Part shown: positions 8,538 through 17,596 of the stretch, one piece after another
Numbering within the stretch: position 1 is the first letter of the stretch
Layout: every line of letters begins with the position of its first letter
DNA from: Thermotomaculum hydrothermale
GTDB taxonomy: Bacteria; Acidobacteriota; Holophagae; Thermotomaculales; Thermotomaculaceae
Direction of reading: 5' to 3'
Assembly: GCF_016592575.1 (NCBI RefSeq)
Contig: NZ_AP017470.1
Span: forward strand, 1,448,501-1,512,500
Length of the DNA stretch: 64,000 nt
Position numbers and translations under genes: made by a program
The notes under the pieces: generated by a model
What the model saw: the letters and a program-made list of their open reading frames with translations, nothing else
Database searches by the model: none
What the model was told of the DNA's origin: nothing

Positions 8538-11062
8538 GAAAGTTAAAAAGTATAATACCACACCTAATAGCAATTGGCATTTTTTCATTTTCATTGGTTT
8601 TTTATTCTCTTTACATTTTGCACTATTATGACAACAAAATCATAAAAGATTTTAATAGACTTTCGTCTTTAAACAAAGAAATTGAATTTTTGAATAAAAT
8701 AAAAATAATATTATTTATTCATAAAGATAATAGACAATTACCTGAAATTTTAATCCAATTACCTAAGGAATTAAAAAAAACTGACCCAGGTTATAAAGAA
8801 ATTGCTCAATTAATTTCAGAGATCAACAAACAAATATTATCAACAAACAATAAAAACACATCGTTAATTAAAAACTTAATATCTACTAAATTAAACCATT
8901 TATTTTCTTTGCTTAAAACCAGAAAAAACAGAACTAAAAAGGAAATAACTTGCTATTATAAAAAGAGAAATAAAACTATATATTTTATTGTTTTTATTAC
9001 CCTTCTCTTAGTTATTGCTTACGATCTCTATGTAATAGGCTTAACAAAAACAAACGAAGAATTATTAAAAACAAAAATTGAAGAAAGCAAACAAGCCGCT
9101 ATAGAAAAAGAGAATTTTTTGGCAACAATGAGCCATGAGATTAGAACCCCATTAAACGGTATTTTAGGAATTATAAATCTGCTTGAAATGTCCAAAGATA
9201 TAAAAAACAATCCTTTATTAAATGAACAGGTTGGCCAATTAAAAAATGTTTCAAACAATCTTCTTCTTCTTATAAACGATATACTTACCTTCTCAAAGAT
9301 AAAAAGCAAAAAAATTCAAATTATAGAAGAAGAATTCAATATAGAATTAGCTATCAAGGAATTGATTGCAATGCTAATCCCCAACGCTATGAGAAATAAG
9401 GTTGAAATATTCTTCCCTGTCTCCCATGACATTCCATTCACCATTATAGGAGACCAGATTAAGGTTAAACAAATTGTATTAAACCTTTTAACAAATGCAG
9501 TTAAATTTATAAAAGATGGCTATGTTGAAATCAAGGTTGAAAAAAAGAGGGAAACAGAAAAAGAGATTTATTTAATAATTACTGTAGAAGATACAGGATG
9601 CGGAATGGAAGAATCAGCACTAAAAAGAATATTTGAACCATTTGTTCAAAATACCACAACCCAGACAAGAACAAAACAGGGAACAGGTTTAGGCCTTGCA
9701 ATTGTAAAAAACCTTGTTGAGCTTTTAAATGGTCAAATATATGTTGAAACTAAATTAAACAAAGGAACAACATTTAAGATATTACTTCCATTTAAAAAGT
9801 CATCAAAAGACTTTTCAATCTCCAAAGACTATATATCACAAATAACAATCTTTGCATATATCCCCAACAAAAAATTAATAAAACCGTACACAGATATTTT
9901 TTCAAACCTAAAACTAAAAAAGTATTATATATCTTCTGATTTTAACGAATTGAAAAGCAAAATTCCTGAAAAAAGAAGCAAAAAAACAATTATTTTATTT
10001 GACATTGACTATTTAGACATTAACGATGAATTAATAAATAAAATAAATGAGTTAATAATAAACAAAAACACAAAACTTTTACTTCACGGCCTGCCTATAA
10101 AACAGGATTTTAAAAACATAATTAAACAAAAATTGCAGGAACTTAAAGAAAGCAAAGGAATAGAGTCTATTGTTGAATTTGTTCCTAAACCTTTAACAAG
10201 GTCTTTAATTTTAAATATTCTTATAAAATTAGGCAATATAACAATAAAAGATTGGATAGAAGAAAAAAAAGCCAAAAAACCTTTAGCAAAAAATATAAAA
10301 GACCTTCTTAAAGGGAAAAAAATTCTTGTGGTAGACGATAACACTCTAAACAGAAGCATAATTTTAAAGCTTTTAGAATCTATAAATGTAAAAGCCATAG
10401 AAGCGACCTCAGGAATAGAAGCATTACTAAAAGTTGACAATGAGAAACCTGATTTAATAATATTAGATTACCACATGCCATTAATGGATGGTATAGAGTG
10501 TGCAAGAGAGTTAAGGGTAACCTATTCAAAAGAAGAATTGCCAATAATACTTCTTACTGCGGACATATTCAAGAAAAAAACTGAAGAAGACAAAACTCTA
10601 TTTAATTCAATTCTTGAAAAACCTATTGACTTTGACAACCTTCTTTCAAATTTACTTGATGTGTTGTACCATAACGGAAACAAAGAAAACAAATTTCAAA
10701 AAAATGAGGCAAAAAAAGAAAATACGAACAAAAGAGAATTTAATAGTCTAAAAAGCATTTATCCCGATGAAAATTCAGTTAAAGAAGCCTTAAAAATTGT
10801 AAGAGAAGATTTGCCAGGGGATTTTGCATTACTAAAGGAAAAAATATTAGAAAAAGATTATAAAGGCGCAAAGGATTCTGCACATAAAATAAAAGGAACA
10901 TTAAAGTACCTGGAAGAACGAGAGCTAATTGATCTATTCCAGAAAATTGAAGATTTATGCAAGAAAAACAGTGATATTGAATTAATAAAAAACACAGTGG
11001 AAATAGCAGAAAAGAAACTAAATGATTTTTTAAATTACTTAGACAACTATTTGCAAATCTGA
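8534..11062 (+). CDS. Membrane hybrid histidine kinase with receiver and C-terminal HPt domain
   Basis: 842 residues. Two membrane helices (about 10-30 and 146-168) flank a short periplasmic region of 115 residues. HisKA box ATMSHEIRTPLNGILG (His201) and HATPase (DTGCGMEE, GTGLGLAIV) follow. Residues 428-570 look like a degenerate receiver (FDIDYLD, then FVPKPL), next a full receiver (VVDDNTLNR, Asp645 in LILDYHMPLMDG, lysine in LEKPID), and an HPt domain with SAHKIKGTLKYL (His784). This is the complete BarA/ArcB-like chain in one protein. The start overlaps the upstream stop (ATGA), with AGGAG before it. It converges with the receiver-EAL gene, 3 bases away. Confidence 0.9.
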   Translation: MRKLKSIIPHLIAIGIFSFSLVFYSLYILHYYDNKIIKDFNRLSSLNKEIEFLNKIKIILFIHKDNRQLPEILIQLPKELKKTDPGYKEIAQLISEINKQILSTNNKNTSLIKNLISTKLNHLFSLLKTRKNRTKKEITCYYKKRNKTIYFIVFITLLLVIAYDLYVIGLTKTNEELLKTKIEESKQAAIEKENFLATMSHEIRTPLNGILGIINLLEMSKDIKNNPLLNEQVGQLKNVSNNLLLLINDILTFSKIKSKKIQIIEEEFNIELAIKELIAMLIPNAMRNKVEIFFPVSHDIPFTIIGDQIKVKQIVLNLLTNAVKFIKDGYVEIKVEKKRETEKEIYLIITVEDTGCGMEESALKRIFEPFVQNTTTQTRTKQGTGLGLAIVKNLVELLNGQIYVETKLNKGTTFKILLPFKKSSKDFSISKDYISQITIFAYIPNKKLIKPYTDIFSNLKLKKYYISSDFNELKSKIPEKRSKKTIILFDIDYLDINDELINKINELIINKNTKLLLHGLPIKQDFKNIIKQKLQELKESKGIESIVEFVPKPLTRSLILNILIKLGNITIKDWIEEKKAKKPLAKNIKDLLKGKKILVVDDNTLNRSIILKLLESINVKAIEATSGIEALLKVDNEKPDLIILDYHMPLMDGIECARELRVTYSKEELPIILLTADIFKKKTEEDKTLFNSILEKPIDFDNLLSNLLDVLYHNGNKENKFQKNEAKKENTNKREFNSLKSIYPDENSVKEALKIVREDLPGDFALLKEKILEKDYKGAKDSAHKIKGTLKYLEERELIDLFQKIEDLCKKNSDIELIKNTVEIAEKKLNDFLNYLDNYLQI

Positions 11063-11065
11063 AAA

Positions 11066-12292
11066 TCACTTGCTGTTAAAATCTATAACAAAATCTTTAA
11101 ATTCATAAAAAGGCATTGGTTTTGCAAAAAAGTATCCCTGGGCAACATCAACATTTAAGTTTTTTAAAACATCTACCTCTTTCTCAACTTCACACCCTTC
11201 AGCAATAACCTTCAAATTTAATTCTCTTCCAAGCATTGCAGCCATTTTAGCAATTGTGAAATTCTTTTTATCATTATGAATATTTGCCACAAAAGCCCTG
11301 TCAATTTTTAACTCTGTAAATGGAGATTCCGCAAGCTGCTTTAAAGAAGAATAACCTGTTCCAAAATCGTCAAGAGAAAGCTCAAAGCCCTTTAATCTTA
11401 ATCTTGTAAGCGAATAATTGAGCATTTTTTTATCCCTGCTCAACCCACTCTCTGTAACTTCGAAAACAATATTTTTCATATAATTTCTTTTTAACAAATT
11501 AAACCACGAAGCAATCCTATCGCACATTGACTCATTCTCAAACAAAGAAATAAACACATTAACAGAAATCTTAAACTCTTCAAAAGAATCAATTTCATTT
11601 AATCTATCAAGAGTTTCAATCGCCCTTTCTAACATTAGATAAGTAAAAGACTTCTTTATTTGCAAAGGACTACTTTCCAAAACAGGAATAAACTTGTAAG
11701 GTGGAATTAACCCCAATTCAGGGTGCATCCACCTTGCAAGAGCCTCAGCCCCTACTACCTTATTTGTTTCTAAATCAATTTGAGGCTGAAAAAATGCGAC
11801 AAATTCTCTATTCTTAATCGCTTTTTCAATATCAGCAATAGACAAAGATGATTCTGCTACTTCAAACCTTTTTTTCTGACTATCCTCCATTTTTTTCAAT
11901 TTATTCTGAACAACATTATCAATAACTAACACAAATTCATGCCCTGCAATAGGCTTTTTTAAAACATTTAAAATATTAAAATGGTTCGAACTTACATAAG
12001 ACTTTACAGATTTTAAAACATCTTCTCCTGCACCGCTTAAAACAACAATATTTTTTATAAACTTATTTTCTTGCAAAAAATCTAAAAGCTTTAAACCATC
12101 GTATCCTGGCAAGTTTAAATCAAGGAACAAAATATCATATTCATTGTCTAACTTTTTAAAAAAATCATGAGCACTTTTCCCATTATCAAACTCAACAACT
12201 TCCTCTACACTGAAATGTTTTAACATGCTTTTCAAAACCATTCTTTGAAACCTGTCATCTTCAACAATAATGACCTTTAATGATTCAGACAT
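11066..12292 (-). CDS. Response regulator with EAL cyclic di-GMP phosphodiesterase domain
   Basis: 408 residues: an N-terminal receiver (VEDDRFQR, Asp58 in LFLDLNLPGYDG, lysine in LKKPIAG) and an EAL domain from about residue 160. The catalytic signature is intact: FFQPQID, E183-A-L, VFEVTES, SLDDFGTGYSSL (Asp308/Asp309), ELKIDRAFV and VIAEGCE, so it is expected to hydrolyse c-di-GMP to pGpG. GGAGA lies 8 bases before the ATG. It converges on the four-gene phosphorelay operon and is the only regulator with an enzymatic output nearby, which makes it the best candidate for the end of that relay (inference). Confidence 0.9.
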   Translation of the reverse strand: MSESLKVIIVEDDRFQRMVLKSMLKHFSVEEVVEFDNGKSAHDFFKKLDNEYDILFLDLNLPGYDGLKLLDFLQENKFIKNIVVLSGAGEDVLKSVKSYVSSNHFNILNVLKKPIAGHEFVLVIDNVVQNKLKKMEDSQKKRFEVAESSLSIADIEKAIKNREFVAFFQPQIDLETNKVVGAEALARWMHPELGLIPPYKFIPVLESSPLQIKKSFTYLMLERAIETLDRLNEIDSFEEFKISVNVFISLFENESMCDRIASWFNLLKRNYMKNIVFEVTESGLSRDKKMLNYSLTRLRLKGFELSLDDFGTGYSSLKQLAESPFTELKIDRAFVANIHNDKKNFTIAKMAAMLGRELNLKVIAEGCEVEKEVDVLKNLNVDVAQGYFFAKPMPFYEFKDFVIDFNSK

Positions 12293-12357
12293 AAAACAAT
12301 CTCCAGATAATAATTTTTGTTATGGTATATTATATTTAATTTTGAAAAATTTTTAAA

Positions 12358-13575
12358 TTAAAATTGCAGGATTTTTTCCCATTGAGTTAAAAACGGGCAG
12401 CTTTTGCACCCTGTTCGCCAATAACCTTTTTTATAAAGTGGATTGATGCTTCTACCTGACAACTCAATTAAAACCTGAATATGGGCAGTTGACCAGAATT
12501 TTATTGGGAAGAGGTGAAGTATTCCCTGTAATTCTCTTTTCCTCGGCTTTCTTCTCCTTTTACTACTTTCAGCATCTCTATCCCCCATAAGATAGATTTC
12601 AGCCCCCCATTTTTTTGCAATTTCATACATTTTTTCTGTTTTCTCAAAAGTGCACCATCTTGAAAAATCAGGTTCTCCCTTTTTGTTAAGGTTAAGCTCT
12701 AACACTTCAAGATTTACCCCGTATTCTTTGGAAAGGTATTCAGCGTGATTTCTGTTTTCCTTAAAATCAAACCCTGTGTCTGCGTGGATACACAATAGTT
12801 TTTCCCTATCCCACACATTTACAGCAATATCCAATACAGCCTGGCTATCCTTTCCCCCGCTTAAAGGAATAACCGCTTTTTTATCTTTAAACGGCGATAG
12901 AAAACAGATTGCCTCTTTTTTCATTTTTTCAACAATATGCCTATTTTGGTCAACAGTTTTATTAAAATTAATGTTTAATTTTTTAGAAGGCTTGTTAACT
13001 TTGCCGATTATTACAATTTCTCCTTCATCTGGCTTTTCAACCCTTAAAAAGTTATTTTTTTCAAGGTATATAAACTCTTCCCCATTATCCCTGAAAATCA
13101 AGGTGTATTCAGGCAAATCAAAATCAAGGTTTAAAATTTTTTTAAGGTTTTTTGCGTGTTCAGGATACAAAAAATAACAATCAGTATCAGGGGAAAGGGG
13201 AACATTTATTCTGTTTTTCCCTGAAAAAATAAAAACCCCCTCATTAAACTCAACCCCGTTTCTCATCTCTGACTTTGAATATTCAATTGTTTTAAATATT
13301 GTTGAAACCTTTTCAGTTCTAAGTTGCTCAGATTTTACTGAATTTAATCCAAAAAGAGGAGAGACAAATTCGCTTAACTCTTGGTACAATTCCCTATCCC
13401 CAGAACCTAAAACAACTATATTGAATTTAGAAAAATCAAAGGGTAATATATCTAAATCTTTTAAACTTTTAGATTTTATTGTGTTTAAATTAATCTCTTC
13501 ATTTTTATAATACTTTCTTAAAACCATGGGCATTTTACGCGCATCGCGCTTTGCCCTTACCCACAGGTTAAGCAT
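12358..13575 (-). CDS. PP-loop protein, PAPS-reductase (CysH/COG0175-like) family
   Basis: 405 residues. The C-terminal half is an adenine-nucleotide alpha-hydrolase domain with PP-loop VIPLSGGKDSQAVLDI (SGGKDS at 239-244) and ends in GYWRTGCKSCPFL, with Cys390 and Cys393 in the place of the cysteine pair typical of PAPS-reductase-like proteins. The first 200 residues are not recognised; such N-terminal extensions are known in archaeal relatives. It could reduce a sulfonucleotide or activate a nucleobase or tRNA by adenylation; the true reaction is unknown. The start overlaps the upstream amidohydrolase by 8 bases and lacks a clear ribosome site; a start at Met15 or Met17 is possible. It is the last gene of the string; no hairpin terminator follows. 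Confidence 0.7.
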   Translation of the reverse strand: MLNLWVRAKRDARKMPMVLRKYYKNEEINLNTIKSKSLKDLDILPFDFSKFNIVVLGSGDRELYQELSEFVSPLFGLNSVKSEQLRTEKVSTIFKTIEYSKSEMRNGVEFNEGVFIFSGKNRINVPLSPDTDCYFLYPEHAKNLKKILNLDFDLPEYTLIFRDNGEEFIYLEKNNFLRVEKPDEGEIVIIGKVNKPSKKLNINFNKTVDQNRHIVEKMKKEAICFLSPFKDKKAVIPLSGGKDSQAVLDIAVNVWDREKLLCIHADTGFDFKENRNHAEYLSKEYGVNLEVLELNLNKKGEPDFSRWCTFEKTEKMYEIAKKWGAEIYLMGDRDAESSKRRRKPRKRELQGILHLFPIKFWSTAHIQVLIELSGRSINPLYKKGYWRTGCKSCPFLTQWEKILQF

Positions 13576-14935
13576 TTGCTTTTTTTATCAAATTAAGGCT
13601 AATCTCGTTCACCTTTTCAACTAATTCTTCTTCATCAATACCAACAACCCTGCCCTTAGCAACTGTAATCTTGCCGTTTACTATGTTTAAATCAACATTG
13701 TGGTTGTACCCTGTAAAAACAATTGCTGCAAGCGGGTCAGAGAGGCTTCCTGCATACTGAAAGTCTTTTATGTTTATTCCAATTAAGTCTGCACCAAAGC
13801 CTTCTTTAATCATACCTAACTTATCAAATCCAAGCATTTTAGCACCACCCCTTGTTGCAACCTTCAATGCATCCCTTGCTGATAATGCATCATGCCCGTA
13901 CTTTATCCTCTGTAAAAGCATGCAGGTTCTAACCTCTCCCAACATATCAGAGGTATCGTTTGAAGATGAACCGTCAACAGCCAATGAAACAGGGATACCC
14001 ATTTCAAGCATTTCCTTAACCCTTGCAATCCCGCTTCCAAGCCTCATATTTGAGGAAGGGTTGTGGGAAACCCCTGTTTTTGTTTCAGCCAAAATCTTCA
14101 TCTCCTCGTCGTTAAACCAGATTCCATGGGCATAAAACACATCCTCACCAAGCCAGTTTAATTTTTCCATATACTTTAAAGGCCTTACCCCATACCTTTC
14201 AAGGCAGTACCTTTCCTCATCAAGCGTCTCTGCAAGGTGTGTGTGAAGCCTTACCCCGTAGCTTCTTGCAAGCTTTTCAGATTCAGTTAAGGTGCTTTCA
14301 GCAACATTAAACGGAGAGCATGGGCCAAGAATTACCCTTCTCATTGCCAGTTCTTCCTTTTTATGGAATTTTTCTATCACCCTTAAACTGTCTTTAATAA
14401 CAGTGTCAGTATCCTGACAGATTGAATCAGGCGGCAATCCCCCCTCACTTTCCCCCATAGTCATGGAGCCTCTCGTCAATGCTGTTCTAATCCCCAGCTT
14501 CTTTGCAGCCTCAAGTTGAATATCAAAGATTTCGGTTATACCTTCAGGATAAAGGTAATGGTTATCTGAAGTTAAAGTGCATCCTGTTTTCAATAATTCA
14601 GCCAAAACAATTAAACTTGAATAGTAAATTGCCTCTTCGTCAATGTTTTTCCAGACCTTATAGAGATTAACAAGCCAGTCAAACAGTTTTGCATTCTGCA
14701 CAGGGGGATAATTTCTTGTTAAAACCTGAAAAAAGTGATGGTGGGTATTAACAAGTCCTGGAAGAATAACAAGGTTTGAGCAATCAATTGCCTGAACCGT
14801 GTAATTAGATTCTATATTAAAGTTTTTCCCAATTTTAGAAATCCTGTTTCCTTCAATTAAAATGTCAACATTCTTTAATTCAGTATCTTTTTCATCAAAA
14901 GTAGCCACATAGTAGCAGTTTTTAAGTAATAGCAT
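13568..14935 (-). CDS. Amidohydrolase, probable 8-oxoguanine deaminase / AtzB-TrzN-like aminohydrolase
   Basis: 455 residues of the COG0402 amidohydrolase family. Metal ligands are visible: NTHHHFF (HxH), LHTHLAE, YAHGIWF and VDGSSSND. The segments TRNYPPVQNAKLFDWL, RGSMTMGESEGGLPPD and GPCSPFNV resemble, from memory, the 8-oxoguanine deaminase subgroup, which converts 8-oxoguanine to urate and ammonia in the cytoplasm. Related members use isocytosine or chlorinated s-triazines, so the substrate remains inferred. GAGGTG precedes the ATG by 4 bases. The upstream neighbours are an MFS carrier and an NCS2 purine permease, which fits purine use. Confidence 0.8.
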   Translation of the reverse strand: MLLLKNCYYVATFDEKDTELKNVDILIEGNRISKIGKNFNIESNYTVQAIDCSNLVILPGLVNTHHHFFQVLTRNYPPVQNAKLFDWLVNLYKVWKNIDEEAIYYSSLIVLAELLKTGCTLTSDNHYLYPEGITEIFDIQLEAAKKLGIRTALTRGSMTMGESEGGLPPDSICQDTDTVIKDSLRVIEKFHKKEELAMRRVILGPCSPFNVAESTLTESEKLARSYGVRLHTHLAETLDEERYCLERYGVRPLKYMEKLNWLGEDVFYAHGIWFNDEEMKILAETKTGVSHNPSSNMRLGSGIARVKEMLEMGIPVSLAVDGSSSNDTSDMLGEVRTCMLLQRIKYGHDALSARDALKVATRGGAKMLGFDKLGMIKEGFGADLIGINIKDFQYAGSLSDPLAAIVFTGYNHNVDLNIVNGKITVAKGRVVGIDEEELVEKVNEISLNLIKKANA

Positions 14936-14945
14936 GGTTCACCTC

Positions 14946-16088
14946 TTAAATCTTTATATTTTCTCTGCAAATCAATGGCAGTACAGTTGCCTGAACAACA
15001 AACGGCAAAAGAATTATACCAAATGCATAGTAAATGTTAATATCTGCAATTATCCCAACAAAGGGGACAAAGAACAATCCTATTATTGACACCACTAAAA
15101 ACAAAACCCCGTTTACTACCCCTTTTACATTGTTGTCGGCAATATAGTTGATAAGAAAGTGAAAAGAGGGGAAAAGGGTTGCCATAAAAAAGGCGGTTAA
15201 CCCGAAAAAGATAACAGAGTATTTAAAGGGAAAAAACAGCATTATTCCTACACAGAGTATTGTTAAAACAGACATAATAATAATATTTTTTTGAACTCCT
15301 AATTTTTTGATTTTTTTATTTCCAAAAAACCTGCTAACTGTAAAAATTAGCCAGAACATTGAAAGAATAAGGGAATACTTTTTTATCCCAATTTTGTGTA
15401 CACTTTTGTAAAAATTTCCAGTCCAAACAACAATTGACATCTCGCTTGCTGCATAAAACCCTAAAAGCAAAACAAGTATTACTATTTTTTTGTTTAAAAC
15501 AGCTTTCTTAAAATCATTTATAGAGTAATTTTCTGTTTTGTAGTTTTCAAAAGGATGTGAAACAAAGAGAAACAATACTATGAGAAAAATAACAAAATAG
15601 CTTAAATAAACATAATTGTAAGTCAAACCTTTACCTAAAATAAACTTAACTATAATTGGTGCAATTAACCCCCCTATACCAAAAAATGAATGATACATTG
15701 AAAAATCCTGATGTTTTAAAGGCAAATGTGAATAGGTTGTGGAAAGGGAAGTCATAATAAGCCCGAAAGTCATTGAAATAAGAAAAATTCCGAAAATTAG
15801 AGGGTAAAATCCTAAAATAGAGGCAAACAAGAGTCCCAAAAATGCTGTTAAAAAACCTAATTTTAAACCAATTTTTGTCCCCTTTTTTGCAAGAAGATAA
15901 ATTGCCAGAATATTTGCGGAAATTGTCCCCATTGAACTGAAAAAAGGGATTACACCTGATTTTCCCACACTCATAGAGAAATATCTTTGAAACTCTGTCA
16001 TCAACGCAGGGTATGTATTTAAAAGAATTGCAATAAAAAATACCCCAGAAAAAATTGTTATTTTTTTTGCAATTATCTCTTTATTCAT
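14946..16088 (-). CDS. MFS transporter
   Basis: 380 residues, about 12 hydrophobic helices, with the major-facilitator pattern: a charged loop between helices 2 and 3 (AKKGTKIGLKLG), a central cytoplasmic loop near residue 185-200, and a second six-helix half with NKKIKKLGVQ in the equivalent loop. The substrate is unknown; its place between an NCS2 permease and an 8-oxoguanine-deaminase-like enzyme suggests a purine or its degradation product. The start overlaps the permease stop by 4 bases (ATGA) and there is no strong ribosome site, so translation is probably coupled. Confidence 0.8.
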   Translation of the reverse strand: MNKEIIAKKITIFSGVFFIAILLNTYPALMTEFQRYFSMSVGKSGVIPFFSSMGTISANILAIYLLAKKGTKIGLKLGFLTAFLGLLFASILGFYPLIFGIFLISMTFGLIMTSLSTTYSHLPLKHQDFSMYHSFFGIGGLIAPIIVKFILGKGLTYNYVYLSYFVIFLIVLFLFVSHPFENYKTENYSINDFKKAVLNKKIVILVLLLGFYAASEMSIVVWTGNFYKSVHKIGIKKYSLILSMFWLIFTVSRFFGNKKIKKLGVQKNIIIMSVLTILCVGIMLFFPFKYSVIFFGLTAFFMATLFPSFHFLINYIADNNVKGVVNGVLFLVVSIIGLFFVPFVGIIADINIYYAFGIILLPFVVQATVLPLICRENIKI

Positions 16089-17584
16089 CTATCACTTTTG
16101 TCCCATTTAATCATTAAAACTGAAAGCACAGTGAAAATAAGGTAGCCTATTGCAATTGAGGTTGAATAGTTTATCTCAAATTTCGGTATATAAATACTGC
16201 CGTTAGGATTAATTGAATGAATTAAACCAAAAAGTGTAAAAACAATCATAATAGTATTTGTAAAAATAAATCCCTTTATGTTTTTCCTTATTAAAAAAGA
16301 AACCATACTACCCCATAGCATTGCAGTTAAAATAAAACCGTTCCCGAGAACAGTTATTGCTTTATAGGTGGCAAGTATGTCCCCTGACAAATCTGCAACT
16401 GATTTTCCGAAAAATCCCATAAAGGTATTTACCTGAACCTGAACAAGGTTTGCTATTGAAGGAATAAAGGCAAAAAGCACTGCAGGTATTTCATCCTTAC
16501 AAACAACATAAGACTGCTCTGCTATTTCAAAACCGATAAAAATCAATATAGGTGCAACAGCAGCAACAGGTATTATGTTTACTATTCCCCCAACTATACC
16601 TAACATACCACCAATACCAATAAATAAACCTGTTGCAAGGGTATATCCTGCCCTTGCTCCCATTCTCTTATACGCTGGATGCCCGATGTAAGGAGTTGAC
16701 TGGGCTACCCCACCACAGAAGCCAGCAATTAGTGTGGCAATAGCCTCTGTTAAGAGAATATTTCTTGTTTTGTAATTATCCCCGGCAAGCCTTGCACTTT
16801 CATTAACATTTATTCCCCCGACAATTGTAAGTATTCCAAAGGGAATTGCTACAGGAAGGTAATTTATTGCAAGCCTCATTCCTTTAACAAAACTATAATC
16901 AGGATGAGGGATAAAAAATCCAAAAGTTGTTGTAGCCGTTATTGTTTCTCTTGCTGGTAAAAGATAAAAAAGAATAGTACCTAAAGTAACCGCTGCAAAA
17001 ACTGGTGGAATGTTAAAAGGCATCTGTTTCCTTGCAAAAAAAGCATAAACAATTATTCCCAAAGCAACAATACCAACAATAGGAAGTTTGAAAACATCAA
17101 GCATTGGATAAAAACCTAATAGTGCCAATCCTATACCGCCAATTGAGCCTAAAAGCCCTGCTTCCGGAAAGTATTTCTGAACATATTCTCCTAAAAATGA
17201 AAGTATTACTTTTATTATTCCCATAATTATAAGAACAGACATCCCCACATATAATGTTAGATAGGGGTCTTTTGTCTGCAAATAGACAGGCCCCAAAACA
17301 GTAAGTGTAATACCCACTGTTGACGGTGTATCCAGTCCCAAGGGCATTGCCGTAACATCGTCTCTGCCTTCCTTTTTCATCAACCTGTATGCCATATAGG
17401 TGTAAACTAAATCTCCTATCATAACCCCCAATGCGGTAGCAGGAATCATTCTTGTCATAATTATCTTTAAAGGATACCCAAATACTCCTGTTAAAATTCC
17501 TGTTAAAACAACAAGGTTTGTGACATTGTCAAGCATAAGTCCAAAAAAGGCATTAAAATCCCCTCTGGCAAATATTCTCTTCAT
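16085..17584 (-). CDS. NCS2/AzgA-type purine (xanthine/uracil/guanine) permease
   Basis: 499 residues with many membrane helices. The sequence GDFNAFFGLMLDNVTNLVVL at the N-terminus, TAMPLGLDTPS, GSIGGIGLALLG and the GGVAQSTPYIGHPAYKRMGA stretch are like the COG2252 branch of nucleobase-cation symporter-2 proteins, which take up purines with protons. The exact base is not predictable. The start is well defined (GGAGG 4 bases before the ATG). It begins 12 bases after the Ser/Thr kinase gene and overlaps the MFS gene, so the transport genes and the deaminase form one transcription unit. Confidence 0.8.
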   Translation of the reverse strand: MKRIFARGDFNAFFGLMLDNVTNLVVLTGILTGVFGYPLKIIMTRMIPATALGVMIGDLVYTYMAYRLMKKEGRDDVTAMPLGLDTPSTVGITLTVLGPVYLQTKDPYLTLYVGMSVLIIMGIIKVILSFLGEYVQKYFPEAGLLGSIGGIGLALLGFYPMLDVFKLPIVGIVALGIIVYAFFARKQMPFNIPPVFAAVTLGTILFYLLPARETITATTTFGFFIPHPDYSFVKGMRLAINYLPVAIPFGILTIVGGINVNESARLAGDNYKTRNILLTEAIATLIAGFCGGVAQSTPYIGHPAYKRMGARAGYTLATGLFIGIGGMLGIVGGIVNIIPVAAVAPILIFIGFEIAEQSYVVCKDEIPAVLFAFIPSIANLVQVQVNTFMGFFGKSVADLSGDILATYKAITVLGNGFILTAMLWGSMVSFLIRKNIKGFIFTNTIMIVFTLFGLIHSINPNGSIYIPKFEINYSTSIAIGYLIFTVLSVLMIKWDKSDR

Positions 17585-17596
17585 TTATCCTCCGTA

